Below, piece by piece: positions 1 through 10,228 of a stretch of 64,000 bases of DNA (the first letter of the stretch is position 1; every line of letters begins with the position of its first letter). The DNA comes from Forficula auricularia. Taxonomy: Eukaryota; Arthropoda; Insecta; Dermaptera; Forficulidae. The DNA lies in contig JALMQS010000070.1 of the NCBI GenBank assembly GCA_024734495.1, positions 15,872,306 through 15,936,305 of the forward strand, written 5' to 3'. A program made the position numbers and the translations under genes. The notes beneath the pieces were generated by a model. It was given only the letters and a program-made list of their open reading frames with translations. It had not been told where the DNA came from and searched no databases.

Positions 1-2
1 AT

Positions 3-665
3 AAAGAGAATTTAAGGAAAATAGAAAAAACCCTAAGGAATAATAATTACCCAGCCGGATTCATCCACAACATTTTCAATGATTTTAAACTAAAAACACA
101 ACCACCAGAAGGAAGTGATTCACCAGAAGGAAGTGATTCAGCGAATAAGAGATTTGTAAAATTCCCGTTCATAAATCCTATGTCGTTTAAAATAAAAAGT
201 TGCTTTAAAGATACCAACATAAATTTGGCCTTTTATAACATAAAAAACATAAAATCTATATACACTAACACAAAGGACAAAACTGATCATTTCGACAGAA
301 AGAACGTAATTTATAAGATCCCGTGTGAGTGCGAAAAATGCTATGTAGGCCAGACGAAACAAAAACTAGCAAAAAGGATATCTCAGCACAAGAATGATTG
401 TAAGATTGATAAAATGACAAAAGAAAATAAAACAGCTCTAGCAGTCCATCACTTTAATACAGGACATAAGTTCAAATTTGAAGATACAGACATATTGGAT
501 GTGGAACCAAATTATTTAAAAAGAAACATAAGTGAGATGTTTTTCATAAAGAAAAATAAAACGGTTAATTTCAGATCCGATGTAGATAATTTGAACAGTG
601 TTTATAACCAATTGTTTGAACTGGGCAATAATAAGTCCACTGTGGAACCCCCGCCTTTTTTGTAA
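3..665 (+). CDS. Penelope-like element pol, C-terminal part with GIY-YIG endonuclease (cut by window edge)
   Basis: The frame is open from base 3 to the TAA at 663-665 (about 220 residues). The GIY-YIG signature is split as VIYKIPC then CYVGQT (near bases 306-354), followed by the helix with RISQHKN and, further on, a conserved Glu in SEMFFIKK (bases 531-555). These are hallmarks of the nicking endonuclease fused to the reverse transcriptase of Penelope-like retroelements. The ending NLNSVYNQLF (bases 588-617) is also typical of PLE C-termini. The RT part lies upstream of the window. An imperfect 18-bp duplication (GAAGGAAGTGATTCA twice, about 107-140) sits in the linker. No frameshift is seen, so this copy is relatively young. 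The family call is firm; activity is unknown. Confidence 0.85.
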   Translation, partial: KENLRKIEKTLRNNNYPAGFIHNIFNDFKLKTQPPEGSDSPEGSDSANKRFVKFPFINPMSFKIKSCFKDTNINLAFYNIKNIKSIYTNTKDKTDHFDRKNVIYKIPCECEKCYVGQTKQKLAKRISQHKNDCKIDKMTKENKTALAVHHFNTGHKFKFEDTDILDVEPNYLKRNISEMFFIKKNKTVNFRSDVDNLNSVYNQLFELGNNKSTVEPPPFL

Positions 666-1375
666 CTCATTTGTCTCGATGGATTCATTCGACTTGATTT
701 TGACAGTTTGATCTAATTTATTTAATTTTTTATTTAATTTATTAATGTTTTAAATTCCGTGACTAGTTAGTTTGTAATTAATTTATTTTATTTATTTAAC
801 TTTTAACATTTGACTGTTTCGTTTATTTATTTAATTTATTTATTTATTTGGTTTTTAATCTTTGACTATGTCTTCTAACTTATTTATTTATTTATTTTAA
901 CTTTCGCGACTGTTCATTTCAATTGTTTGGGGTTTCATTGGTTCTGTTTTGATTTATGGTATTTTGAGTCGAGTGAGTTTTTGAGATTGAGTGGGAAAGA
1001 GAAGAGAAATTGTTTGGTTCGCGAATCGCCCAATAGGAGCGATGACGCTGTAATTTATAATAAGTTTTTTTATATAAATAGATATTTATTTTTGAATTTA
1101 AAATCCTTTCTTTGTCTGTTTAAAGAGTAGAAACATATTATTTTTTTGTGATAAATTTTGATTGTTCAAGTGTGTAAAAGTTCAAGATTCTTGAGCAATT
1201 GGGGCATGATCCAACAATGTATTATAGTTTAAATAAAAAGGATTAAAGGATGTTTCGTCGCGTAGTGGAATTGTCTTTTGACAAAGAGTGATAGAATGAG
1301 GTATTTGAGTCTTTCTATGTAATCAATTTATATTTATAATAAGTTTTTTTTCTGATTTCCTATTTTGTCATTCTA
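666..1375. other. AT-rich 3' untranslated region of the Penelope-like element
   Basis: No coding sequence is seen. The stretch is rich in TTATTTATTTAATT runs and leads from the PLE stop codon to a hammerhead-like motif on the same strand, so it is best read as the element's 3' region. This is inference from order and orientation. Confidence 0.5.
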
Positions 1376-1415
1376 GCCACTGAGGAAGTCGAAATTAATC
1401 GACGAAACGTCTGGC
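1376..1415 (+). ncRNA. Hammerhead ribozyme, Penelope type (intact core)
   Basis: Core CTGAGGA (1380-1386), one unpaired A, stem II GTCGA/TCGAC (1388-1392 with 1399-1403), then GAAA (1404-1407). CGT follows and gives a two-pair stem III with no loop, and C1411 is the predicted cleavage-site base. Stem I closes as GCCA (1376-1379) with TGGC (1412-1415). Hammerheads with a two-pair stem III are known in Penelope-like elements and are thought to act as dimers. It lies about 700 bp after the PLE stop codon, in the same orientation. The extra base before stem II is not canonical but recurs in the other copies here. Confidence 0.8.
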
Positions 1416-1475
1416 CCATTTAATAAAAACTCTGTTTTTTATTTTTATCCAATTCCCTGCTATTCCTGTTAAATA

Positions 1476-1536
1476 ATTAAAAATATTCCATTCCATCGGA
1501 TTTAATAGATGACACCATCTTAGGATTTTCTAAGTA
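1476..1536 (+). repeat. Dispersed repeat also found at 52.1-52.4 kb
   Basis: The stretch running from AAAAATATTCC to GATGACACCATCTTA recurs in both arms of the palindrome at 52128-52400. Here it occurs once, shortly after the hammerhead, so it may be the end of the preceding element or a separate short element. Confidence 0.6.
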
Positions 1537-1690
1537 AGTAAATAAATATCGTTTAACATGTTGATTAAAATTACTAAGAGTTCTCACATCCTTCAAACCT
1601 TCCGGTGGTTCATTAAACTAGATTACAGCAGTGTGGGAAATGCTCTTCTGACCCACACTCCTGGGACTTGGCAGCACATGATAGAGCTGG

Positions 1691-2139
1691 TTAGCTCTGA
1701 TTTTGTGACCATGTATATATCTCAAAGCCCAACCTGTTTATTGTTTCTATGGTGTGATGGGCCGTGTGCGGCCGGGCGTTTTCTTGCGACAACAAAACTT
1801 TCTTTGAGAGTAGACTAAGGAGATTGTTTCGAATCGCTGGCTTCAGCTTATTGGCCAACATATCACTGTACCTCGCGCTATTTACAGTAGTCCCACTGTC
1901 CAGTATAGAGCCTTTTTCGCCCCAAAAAAGGGTTATCATCACCTTCCCAACCGATGGTGAGGTCTTGAATTTTTTCGTTTTTGGGGATCCTGGGTGTTTC
2001 CACTCCATACTCTGGCTTTACGAGATAAAGCACTTTCACCGTATAGTATTAGTTGAAAGTGAAATCGTTCAATGGATTGATTTGATAAAATGTCGGTCGC
2101 TTTTGACCCCATGTATCTTATTTTATTTTGGAAATCCAT
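1691..2139 (-). pseudogene. mariner-like transposase fragment, frameshifted
   Basis: Two frames on the minus strand together give a central mariner transposase segment. It includes MEWKHPGSPKTKKFKTSPS, then the VMITLFWGEKGSILDSG strand, a run ending LKPAIRNN, and ENARPHTA. The last corresponds to the DNARPHTA motif around the second catalytic Asp; here the Asp reads as Glu. The upstream part (bases 2000-2139) continues in another frame, showing a frameshift. The region expected to carry the third acidic residue (YSPDLAPSDYHLF in intact relatives) is not recognisable. The copy is dead. The Tc1/mariner family call is firm; the subfamily is not determined. Confidence 0.8.
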
Positions 2140-2458
2140 AAAACAATATGGATAATTCCATTATAACGGAATTGGCGTATACCATTCCGAAAATGGAAAA
2201 AAGGAAATTGAGAAGATTTTTGATTTCTACAAAACATTATATTCGATATCTAGTTGTTAATTAATCTAAAACGAAGAAATAAATTATTTTATTATTTTCG
2301 GAACAGAAGCTCAAATTAGGAAGTTAGGTAAGAAAATAATTTGTACAAAATTTGAGATCGATTGGACAACGCGAAAAGGTGACCCATCTCATTTGAAAAA
2401 TTGAAATTTTAAGAATTTTGAGCTAGTAAATTACTATATTTTGTTATACGTCGTTAAT

Positions 2459-2504
2459 AATTAGTAGAGATTGTGGTGTTGATGCAAGGTGAAACATCAT
2501 TATT
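2459..2504 (-). mobile_element. 46-bp retro-inserted tail flanked by a 14-bp target duplication
   Basis: TTATACGTCGTTAA occurs at about 2444-2457 and again at 2505-2518, enclosing about 46 bp. The other arm of the foldback (near 3229-3240) has the uninterrupted site. On the minus strand the insert contains GATGTTTCACCTTGCATCAA and then ACACCACAATCTCTACTAAT. The same sequence is the 3' tail of the hairpin elements at 38.2 and 46.5 kb. It looks like a severely 5'-truncated copy of that family. Confidence 0.75.
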
Positions 2505-2751
2505 TTATACGTCGTTAAATTGAAACGATGAATAAAAACATAGATGACCATGAAATTAATATCCATTATCTTCTGAAATCCCGCCACTACCTTCGTCATT
2601 CTACCATTATTAAACACAAAAGAAGAAAAAATTAAAGTTAATTCATTGTTATACCTACCTACTAGGCGTACATCGAGAAATATATTTATTTGAGTAATAT
2701 AAGTATAATAAAAGTAAAAAAAATGTTATATACCTAATATAATAATAGGGG

Positions 2752-2965
2752 AGTCGGGTTAGCTCGGTCGGCTAACGCACTGGTCTCGCTTCGGCACTGA
2801 TCGATTATGACGATGTTGGAGTGGGAGGCCGGGGTTCGATCCTGGCTGGCAAATAAAAATTTCTACCGGCTGAAAACTCGTTTCCCTCACTATACCTACT
2901 AACACTTTACTTATGTGCTGTCTAAATGAGCTTTGTTCACGGTGACATTAAATAAATAAATAAAA
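2752..2965 (+). mobile_element. tRNA-derived SINE (family A)
   Basis: The head is tRNA-like: A box TTAGCTCGGTCGG near 2759-2771 and B box GGTTCGATCC near 2833-2842. These are internal pol III promoter elements. A 3' body follows (CCCTCAC, AACACTTTAC, CACGGTGACA) and ends in an AATAAATAAATA tail. A related minus-strand copy lies at 61150-61325, which confirms a family. A possible short target duplication AATATAA flanks it. The parent tRNA is not clear. Confidence 0.85.
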
Positions 2966-3379
2966 AAATAATATAAAGAAGCGATTTATAGCATTCACAT
3001 AGAAGTAAATACGGAGCCAAATATGGAGTTTACATACTTATATTATTCAAATAAGTCTGTTTGTCGATGAACGCCTAGTAGATAGGCATAATATTGAATT
3101 CACTTGAATTGTTTTCCTTTTGCTTTATGTGTAAAATAATGGCTGAATGACCAAGGTAGTGGCGGGATTTGAGAAGATAATGCTTATTAATTTCATGGTC
3201 ATCGATATTTTTATTCTTTCTATCAATTTAACGACGTATATCAAAATATATTAACCGAATAGCTCGAAATTCTAATAATTTCAAATTTTTAAATGAGATG
3301 CGCCACCTCTTCGCGATGTCAACTACAATACAAATTATTTTCTTACCTTACCTCCTAATTTGAGCTCTTCTCCCGAAAA

Positions 3380-3865
3380 CTCATTCAAAAATTTTTTTCA
3401 CTAGGTGCCACTATAGTGTCCATCTCTACCCTTCTTATTAATATATTCATTAAAAGAGCCATCGTGGTTGCAGGTACCCCTATCTTAGTTTTATATAAAC
3501 TTCTATTTCCTATTTACGTAAATATCCTTATAAATAGGCTTATTGGTGGTCAAGGAGCTAAAAAGCCAAGTTTATATCTGCATCCTTTATTTATATTAAT
3601 TTTATATAAATGGTACATTTGTTTTGCAGGTGTTCAAATTGAATCGTCAGGGATTCAGAAGACCAATTCAGCGATTTCCCCCTTTGTTTATATTTTGAGT
3701 TTTTATTAATGACTCTTCGTCCCCTTCCCATAAACAACTTTCATGAATAGGCCGCAACTCAGAGAAAGTATAGAAAGATTTAATAAATGTAATTTCCTAG
3801 TTGAATGTGAAGATTTTATTCTTTTTCTAAATAATTAATTTGGGTTCAAAGGCTAATAATTTTCA
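3380..3865. other. AT-rich sequence without recognised feature
   Basis: Short open frames occur (for example 3416-3709 on the plus strand) but encode nothing I recognise and have low-complexity composition. Confidence 0.5.
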
Positions 3866-4140
3866 TTTTTTCCACCGCCTCTCCATGGGTGGTTAGTTAT
3901 TGTATATATTTCAAGTTTTCTTGCGGTCCCATAGTAGGTGTACAAAATTTGGTTCATGTAGGTCTAAAGGATTAGCGTTTTTATTTTTGACCCCCCCCCC
4001 CATTTTGGGTGGTTGGTTTTTGCATTTCTATTCTTCTAGGCGTTCACAGATTAAGAGTACGAAATTTGGTTCAGGGAGGTCCAAAGGTTGAAAATTTGCA
4101 TTTTTTCCCTCCTCTCGATTTTAGGTGGTTGGTGTTTGTA
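3866..4140 (+). repeat. Degenerate tandem repeat, about 110-125 bp unit
   Basis: Three successive blocks each carry GGGTGGTTGGTTTTTG-like sequence and, in two blocks, CAAAATTTGGTTCATGTAGG-like sequence followed by TCTAAAGG or TCCAAAGG. The unit is imperfect. Function unknown. Confidence 0.6.
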
Positions 4141-4429
4141 TCACTTTGTATTGTCTAGAAATTAAATTTGTATGCAAAATTTCAGCTCGATAGGATAATA
4201 AATGAGTTAAACGGAAACAAATTCGGGAGTCAGAAAAGCATTATACGAACTTTTCAAGTTAAATAAAAGCTTGTAATTTTAAAAGTACTAATAAATAATA
4301 AGTAATTAACCAGAGATAAGCGCTTAGTCGTATAATATAATATGAAAAATTTACGGTCTTTTATACCTCTGTTATGACATGGCATTAAAATATCAATAAA
4401 ATTAATGAAAATATATTTTCTGTAGTTCT

Positions 4430-4555
4430 TCAGCTCGAGAGTCCAAAATCTAATCAGTTCTTTCCATTGAAAATAAAAACATTTTGCTACAAGAATGAAC
4501 TTTCTTCGACATTTCCGTCCTTGAGTTATCGTGGGTATTGAATACACACCGACTC
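4430..4555 (-). repeat. Diverged fragment of the 1-kb dispersed repeat
   Basis: The reverse complement resembles 10480-10590: the AAGTTCATTCTTGT region, the fast match to ATTTCCAATG and GATTAGATTTTGGACT. It is old and diverged. Confidence 0.55.
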
Positions 4556-5365
4556 AGAACCAGAAAAACAAATCATAGCTGAAAATTATTTTTCTCCAAG
4601 ACATTTTTAAGCTCAATGAGTAAATATTTATTTATTTTTTGCTTGCATTTTAATATTTGACCGATTACTTATTTTTAAATCGGGAAGATTTTTGTCTCAT
4701 TTTTTTAATTTTTTAATTAATTAATTGGATGTTTCGGACATCTTCAAATATTCATTCTCAGTACAATAACATTTTTTTAAATTTTCTATTATTGGAAATA
4801 CAAATCACTTGATGACTTATTAAAATATAATAATTACGTTTTTATGTATGTTGACTAAATGAACTCCATTCATTAATTTTAATGAATTTTTTATGAATCG
4901 ACTTGTTTTTTACTCTCCAAAATTATAATTTTCTAAAAGGTGATAATGTTTTGAGGATGAACACTTAAAAGTATCTGAAACGTCTAAATAATGTGTTAAA
5001 AATTAAAAAGGACACGAAAAATATAGTTTAATTAATTTCTTCCATCTTCCTGATTAGGAATAAATAAATATGTTTATAGAAATCTGTATAAAAATTTACA
5101 AAATATCTACTTACTTAGTTGTTATTAATAGAATGACAAATTGAAATAATGAGTTGATGTGAATATTAACTCAAATTTTTTGAACATTACCATTAAATAA
5201 ATAAATTAATACTAGATTGAAAAGAAATTCTAATCAAAATTGTAATAAAAAGTTTTTTTATTTAATATTTTAATAATTTATAAAATAATCTGGTTAAAAA
5301 TAAAAAAATATTATCATTTAAGGTTATATGAAAAGTAAAATCTTTTAAATAAATATTTAAAATTT
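4556..5365. other. AT-rich sequence, nothing recognised
   Basis: No coding, RNA or repeat structure that I can support. CGTCTAAATAATGTG and nearby poly-A/T tracts give no clear signal. Confidence 0.4.
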
Positions 5366-5369
5366 AATT

Positions 5370-7500
5370 GAATTTTGCAGTAAGCACAGTTTAGTAGTAG
5401 CAAACACACTCTTCCAACACCATCCAAGAAGGATCTACACGTGGAAAATGCCAAAAGACAAGGGGAGATTTCAAATAGATTACATATTAGTCAAACAAAG
5501 ATTCAGAAATCAAGTAAAGGACTGTAAAAGCTATCCTGGGGCTGATATTTTTAGTGATCACAATCTAATTGCGATGAAATGCCAACTAAAATTTAAAAAA
5601 CTAATAAAAAAGGGAGGTCATGAAAAAAACTGGGATATATCTAAATTAAAAATAAGAAACCCAAAAACTTTTCGAAAACGTAATGAATAAGAAACTGGAA
5701 GTAAAAACACCCACAAATAATAAAGAAGAAGAAATCGAACAAGAATGGAATGATATGAATCAAGCCTGACTGAAACAGCCAACGAAGTCCTCAAATCAAA
5801 GAAAAACGAAATTAAAAAGCCATGGGTAACGAGACGAAATACTGCAACTGATTGAACGAACGAAGAAAATTTAAGAACAGAGAAAAGACGAAGAGGGAAA
5901 GAAACATATAAAAAATTAAGATGGAAAGTTATAAGAGAATGTAGAAAAGCAAAAGAAAAAATGATTCAGAGAAAATGCAAAGAAGTCAACGAAAATCTAG
6001 TATTGGGAAAAGTTGATGTAGCCTATCTGGATCAATAGCAAAGAAATTTTCCAGAAGACAATCATCGTATAGAATCGAAATTGTATTGAAACGAAACAAT
6101 CATCATCGAATGGAAGGAACACCTGAAGGAACTCTATGGAAAGAAAAAAACAATGAACTAATAGAAAGAATCATCGAATGACTCGAATGGAAACATCGAA
6201 TCAAATTCGAACAACTTTGAAGGAATCATCATCGACTCGAATGGAATCATCATAGCTGAAATCTAAAGAATGGAAAAAAACATCGTCGACTCTTTGAACT
6301 AATTGAACGAAATCTATAAGTGGAATCATCACCAAAGATTTAAAAAAACAAATAGAATCACTTCAAAAAGAACGAATACTTAGGATAATCATGAACGGAC
6401 CCATTATCTAACCTCACTGATTCTAACCAAATAATCAAAAGGAATGAACAAAGTTGAAGAATGGAATGGATTCGACTTTGAAGAAATGGGCTTCGAAACG
6501 GAATCATCTTTGAATAATCATCGAAAGGGCATTTATCGAGTGGAATCATCGTACGGATTCTCGAACACAATCGTTGAATGAAATCGATTGAAATCGAATG
6601 GAATCATTCATCGAATAGAATGAATCAGCGAGTGAATGCAATCATATCGAATGGACATGAATGCAATCATCGAATGGGCAAAAGCCATCAAAGTGTCGAA
6701 TGGAATGTATATAAGTGATTATAACTATATAGAAAAGCAGTCAAAGGAATGGAATCAAATGGACACGAATGAAATCAAGGGATCGAATCATCATTGAATT
6801 GCAATGGTATTCACCATCGAAACAAATAAAGAATTACGAATGCCCTGAATGGAATCAACAAATCATAATGAAGAAATCAAAATGAAATATTAGTCAAAGC
6901 CAGGATCTAAATAATAGCTGAAATTTCAACAGAGACAAAGACCATCAGAATGCAGCAGAAAACTAGAAAGATTAAAATTCCACTAGAATCATCATAGGGA
7001 TGGAAAGAGCAGAAAACAGTCAAAATAAAGATACTGGCAAAAATGGGGTTGATTCAACAAAAACTCCTATGCTCTCTCAAATCAGCTTGAAAAGCTGAAG
7101 TTACTATGAGGCTATATATCATTATAATAATGTGAAGTCTCTCTCAGACCATTCAAACGGAGAAAATTAGACTTCGAAATAGCAATTACTACGAAGAATG
7201 ATGAATATCAATGGATGAATGATGCAATGAAAGTTCTTGAAAATTGAAAAAAAAGGCATATGGAGGAGTCTGAGGAAGAGAAGAGGTTCAGATGATGGGG
7301 CACACACTGGAGCATGGGGACTGTAGGGATATCTTGGAGGGGGAGGTGGGAGAAAAGAGAAAGGGGGAAGGGGAAGACCCAGATTAGAATATTTCAACTA
7401 AAAATGTGGGGATATGGGATGCCAGACATTGAGAGGATAATAGCTGGCAGGGGACGAGAATCGAGTGGAGACAGGTTGTTGCATCAAACCAGTCCTAGGA
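5370..7500 (+). pseudogene. RTE-like LINE: endonuclease C-terminus to ORF end, heavily broken
   Basis: The first part (about 5370-5690) reads as the end of an APE-type endonuclease. It contains VVANTLFQHHPRRIYTWK, then FQIDYILVKQRF and PGADIFSDHNLIAMK, with the conserved Asp of the DYI motif and the SDH histidine. A linker follows, broken by stops. At 6110-6150 the phrase IIIEWKEHLKELYG matches the start of RTE reverse transcriptases. The polymerase core is not readable; that stretch is mixed with satellite-like sequence. Close to the end (7295-7380) the reading GHTLEHGDCRDILEGEVG followed by KRKGGRGRP matches the basic C-terminal tail of these LINEs, and the element fades by about 7500. The RTE-type assignment is from motif phrases only. 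Confidence 0.7.
6060..6850 (+). repeat. Degenerate GAATGGAATCATCATCGAATGG satellite-like stretch inside the LINE
   Basis: Many variants of GAATCATCATCGAATGG, ATGGAATCATC and TGCAATCATCGAATGG recur irregularly, for example at 6090-6110, 6165-6245, 6545-6680 and 6770-6815. The pentamer-like GAATG/GGAAT pattern with ATCATC spacers resembles human satellite II/III. It is interleaved with sequence that still reads as LINE in places. Origin undecided: a local satellite, degenerate LINE, or assembly or polishing error. Confidence 0.55.
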
Positions 7501-8374
7501 CTGTATACTCGTCGTGTTGGTAGTTAAAATTAAAGTCAGTAAACAATTATATTCTTTATAATAAAAATTAATTTGGGGTCACAACACCATCTTTGATATT
7601 AAATTGGAAGAAAAAGATGAAACATAAAAAAATTTGCTGAATTTTTTTCAATTTACTTTAGAATTTTTTTATATTTCACTCATAATCAATTGAAAAACCA
7701 TCTGAAATGAAAATACAATACAATTGTTGGATCTTGTATAGTAATGAATGTTTCATCGAGCGACGTTGCTACGATAAGTGAAATAATATATGGTGCATAT
7801 GTCATTACATTCATATAGTCAATATAATGACCTGCTTAGCATTTTTGTACTCAGTTGTTCGAGAAGGTGAAATCATCCCTTGTTTCATCAATAAAAATCC
7901 TAAACAACTCTGATTGAGATTTGACAAAATCTACTGTGTTTTACTGATTGAAAATATTAATTTATCAGTTACACCTATAATAATAAAAACATTCATTTTA
8001 AAGTTTTCAAAGTCGGTTCAAAAAGATTTGAAACATCAGCAGAAGAAGCTGAAGTAGACGAAGACTCTCCCTCTGTCTTTTTTAAAATCAATTTAAAAAA
8101 ATCTATTCGTTAATTTTGAAAAACTACCAAAAATTTTATCCGTTATTATAAATTTTGCAAAAAAAAGATCGAAAAAAAAAATTAAATTAAAAAAATTTAA
8201 GGGTTTTTTGGACAGTATCCCTTGGCTGAAAAGTCGCCGCTTATTATGTATACATATATATATATGAAAAAAATTGCTTTTAGTTATTTCTATTCGAGAT
8301 GAAAAATTTTTATAATGTTTTGGTATCCGATAGAGACAGAAGTAATTATGATTTGAACTATTTTCATTGACTTT
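7501..8374. other. AT-rich stretch, probably 3' region of a PLE-type element near its end
   Basis: No gene is recognised. The stretch leads into the hammerhead-like motif at 8375-8426. Confidence 0.35.
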
Positions 8375-8426
8375 TTGTTACCCTGAAGAAGGAGAGAATA
8401 AAATCTCCGAAACGTCGGTTTAACAA
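8375..8426 (+). ncRNA. Hammerhead ribozyme, Penelope type (intact core)
   Basis: CTGAAGA (8383-8389), unpaired A, stem II GGAGA/TCTCC (8391-8395 with 8404-8408), GAAA (8409-8412), CGT, and C8416 as predicted cleavage base. Stem I pairs ACC (8380-8382) with GGT (8417-8419) and continues TTGTT/AACAA across a small bulge. The stem sequences differ from the copy at 1376-1415 but pairing is kept. No PLE coding is seen close by, so this is a tail left from a PLE copy. Confidence 0.8.
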
Positions 8427-8459
8427 ATAAATGTAAAATAATAAAACCTCTATAGTCTT

Positions 8460-8830
8460 ATTTTTGTATACAAAAATGGACTGCTTTCATCAACATCCAA
8501 GTCTTGCATATAGAAAAATATTTATTGAATGCGTGATGTATACACCTTAATAAATACAATGTTTTATAAAACAATCTAGAAACATGTATTAAATAATTCA
8601 GTCGTTTCAGGAGGAGAAATTCTCTCGTCAATGGAAGTTTCAAATTTTAGAAAAAATAGTTACATTAAAAAAAGATTGATACAAAACTATAAGACAAATA
8701 AATATTTTGAAAATAGACAATTATACAGTTTGTCTTGGAAGGTAATTTAATCTCCAAGACAATTTGTAGTACCATTGTTTGTTTTTAAAATATTTATTTG
8801 TCTATAGACAATGTTTGAAAGCAATTATTT
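8460..8830 (-). repeat. PLE-derived relic shared with 63155-63330
   Basis: The segment with AATAGACAATTATACAG and TTTGTCTTGGA matches 63270-63320. On the minus strand the bases around 8592-8625 read as a degraded hammerhead: a GACGA box, then GAGAATTTCTC, and later CTCCTGAAACG. Cell-type function is not expected; it is a dead repeat. Confidence 0.5.
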
Positions 8831-9189
8831 TTATTTCATTTTTTTTAGGCAGCCTGCCTTCAGACATATATACTAATATAATTAAGTAATGGAAAGGGAT
8901 TAAGCCAATGGGTAGCCTCTTTTGAATAAAATTTTTATTCAGCAGAGGCTGCTCATTAACTGAATCCCTATTTTAATTATATACATATACAGCCATCAAA
9001 TTGTATCAAATATATACTAATAATTTATTCTACGAATAGAATTAATGAACATACTTATTTTCATTTTAAAAATAAGCTTAACCTCAAATTTTTATTTTAT
9101 TTTGGAACATGATATTGTGATTAGAATTTTGAATGATTTATTAATTATTTATTAATTAATATTTTCTTAACAGATTTGTAATTTAGCGT

Positions 9190-9325
9190 GATCAATTGTA
9201 CTCTCTTCTCCTCCCACCTATAATGCCAATTTTTCCTAGTACTTCTCCCTTCCCCTCCAGACTCGGGCGTCCTTTTGCTCCACCGGCCTCGACCAGTACT
9301 ACTTCAGAAAGCTTCCCAAGCGTCT
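9190..9325 (-). pseudogene. Possible LINE C-terminal tail (RTE-like)
   Basis: The minus strand has a short open stretch reading VVLVEAGGAKGRPSLEGKG and then EVLGKIGIIGGRREYN with a stop. It resembles the basic EGKRGRGRPRLEYL-type ending of RTE-like LINEs, as seen at 7330-7380. Its GC content is higher than that of the surroundings. It could also be an unrelated coding fragment. Confidence 0.3.
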
Positions 9326-9480
9326 AAGTGCATTAAATTAACCTTTTAACTCGATTTCGGCTATTTCAGGTAAATATCGAAATTTAATTAACCTGCAAAT
9401 GATCTAAATTTCCTTCTTGCTAAGAGGATATAAATACTTTTACAAAAACATGCCAAAAATGAATGAATGAACAAGAAAAC

Positions 9481-10196
9481 TATTTTTTTAACCGACTTTC
9501 AAAAAAAGGAGGAGGTCTCTATTCGACTCGAATTTTTTTTTTTTTGTGCCTATGTTACCTCATATCTCCGCCAATTGTCAACCGATTTTGAAAATTTTTT
9601 TTGCATTGGGTCCAGTCTAGCTTCCGATTGGTCCATTTTTTTTCGTATTTTTCATAGGTATTAGACCTTTTTTATTAGGTTTGTTTAGACCTAACCTCTT
9701 TGTTTATGAACCGATTCGATGGTTCTTTTTTTATCCGAAAGGGGTGTCTTAGGGATGGTCGTCATATTAATTTGGTCAAGTTCTGATGATATGATCACTA
9801 TTAATAACATCACTAAAAAAGAGAAAAATAAAATAATTTTTAAGAAAAAATAAAAACCGACTTCAAAATTAAATGCAACAAATAAAATACACTAAAAGGT
9901 ATAAAATAATTATTATCTTATTTAGTTACAACTAAACGACGAAATATTAACACGAAATTACTTTTTGAAGTCGGTACCAAACAAACTATACCTATAAGCG
10001 AGCATATCCTCCAAACGTACTAAGTAAGATCCGTCGAGTGCGATTCATAAAAGGTATATGTTTGGCACCGACTTCAAAAAGTAATTTCGTGTTAATATTT
10101 CGTCGTTTAGTTGTAACTAAATAAGTTAATAATTATTTTATACCTTTTAGTGTATTTTATTTGTTGCATTTAATTTTTGATGTCGGTTTTTATTTT
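9481..10196 (+). mobile_element. Composite hairpin element 'GAAGTCGG', copy 1
   Basis: This has two parts. The first (9481-9845) begins with a damaged ACCGACTTTCAAAAAAAGGAGG and contains GTCAACCGATTTTGAAAA, GGGTCCAGTCTAGCTTCC and a GTCAAGTTCTGATGATATG stretch. The second (9845-10196) is a hairpin whose arms run from AACCGACTTCAAAA to TTTTGATGTCGGTT through CAACAAATAAAATACACT and TAGTTACAACTAAACGACG. The arms enclose about 70-90 bp of unique loop. There is no transposase. In this copy the loop reads ACTATACCTATAAGCGAG first, the flipped orientation. Confidence 0.85.
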
Positions 10197-10228
10197 TTCT
10201 TAAAAAATTTTTATCCTTCCTTGTTTTT

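Larger units (their letters stand above)
2295..3379. repeat. Long inverted repeat (foldback element) with a SINE in the loop
   Basis: The left arm 2295-2706 is matched by the reverse complement of 3033-3379. Shared landmarks include AAGCTCAAATTAGG, CATCTCATTTGAAAAATTG, CCCGCCACTACCTT and the CTACTAGGCGT segment. The left arm is longer because a 46-bp insertion with a target duplication sits at 2445-2518. The 330-bp loop holds a SINE (2752-2965). No transposase coding is seen; it is non-autonomous. Confidence 0.85.

Noticed and set aside
927..1130. 67-residue frame after the PLE
   Set aside because: It is in the element's AT-rich 3' region; no family signal and no conservation visible.
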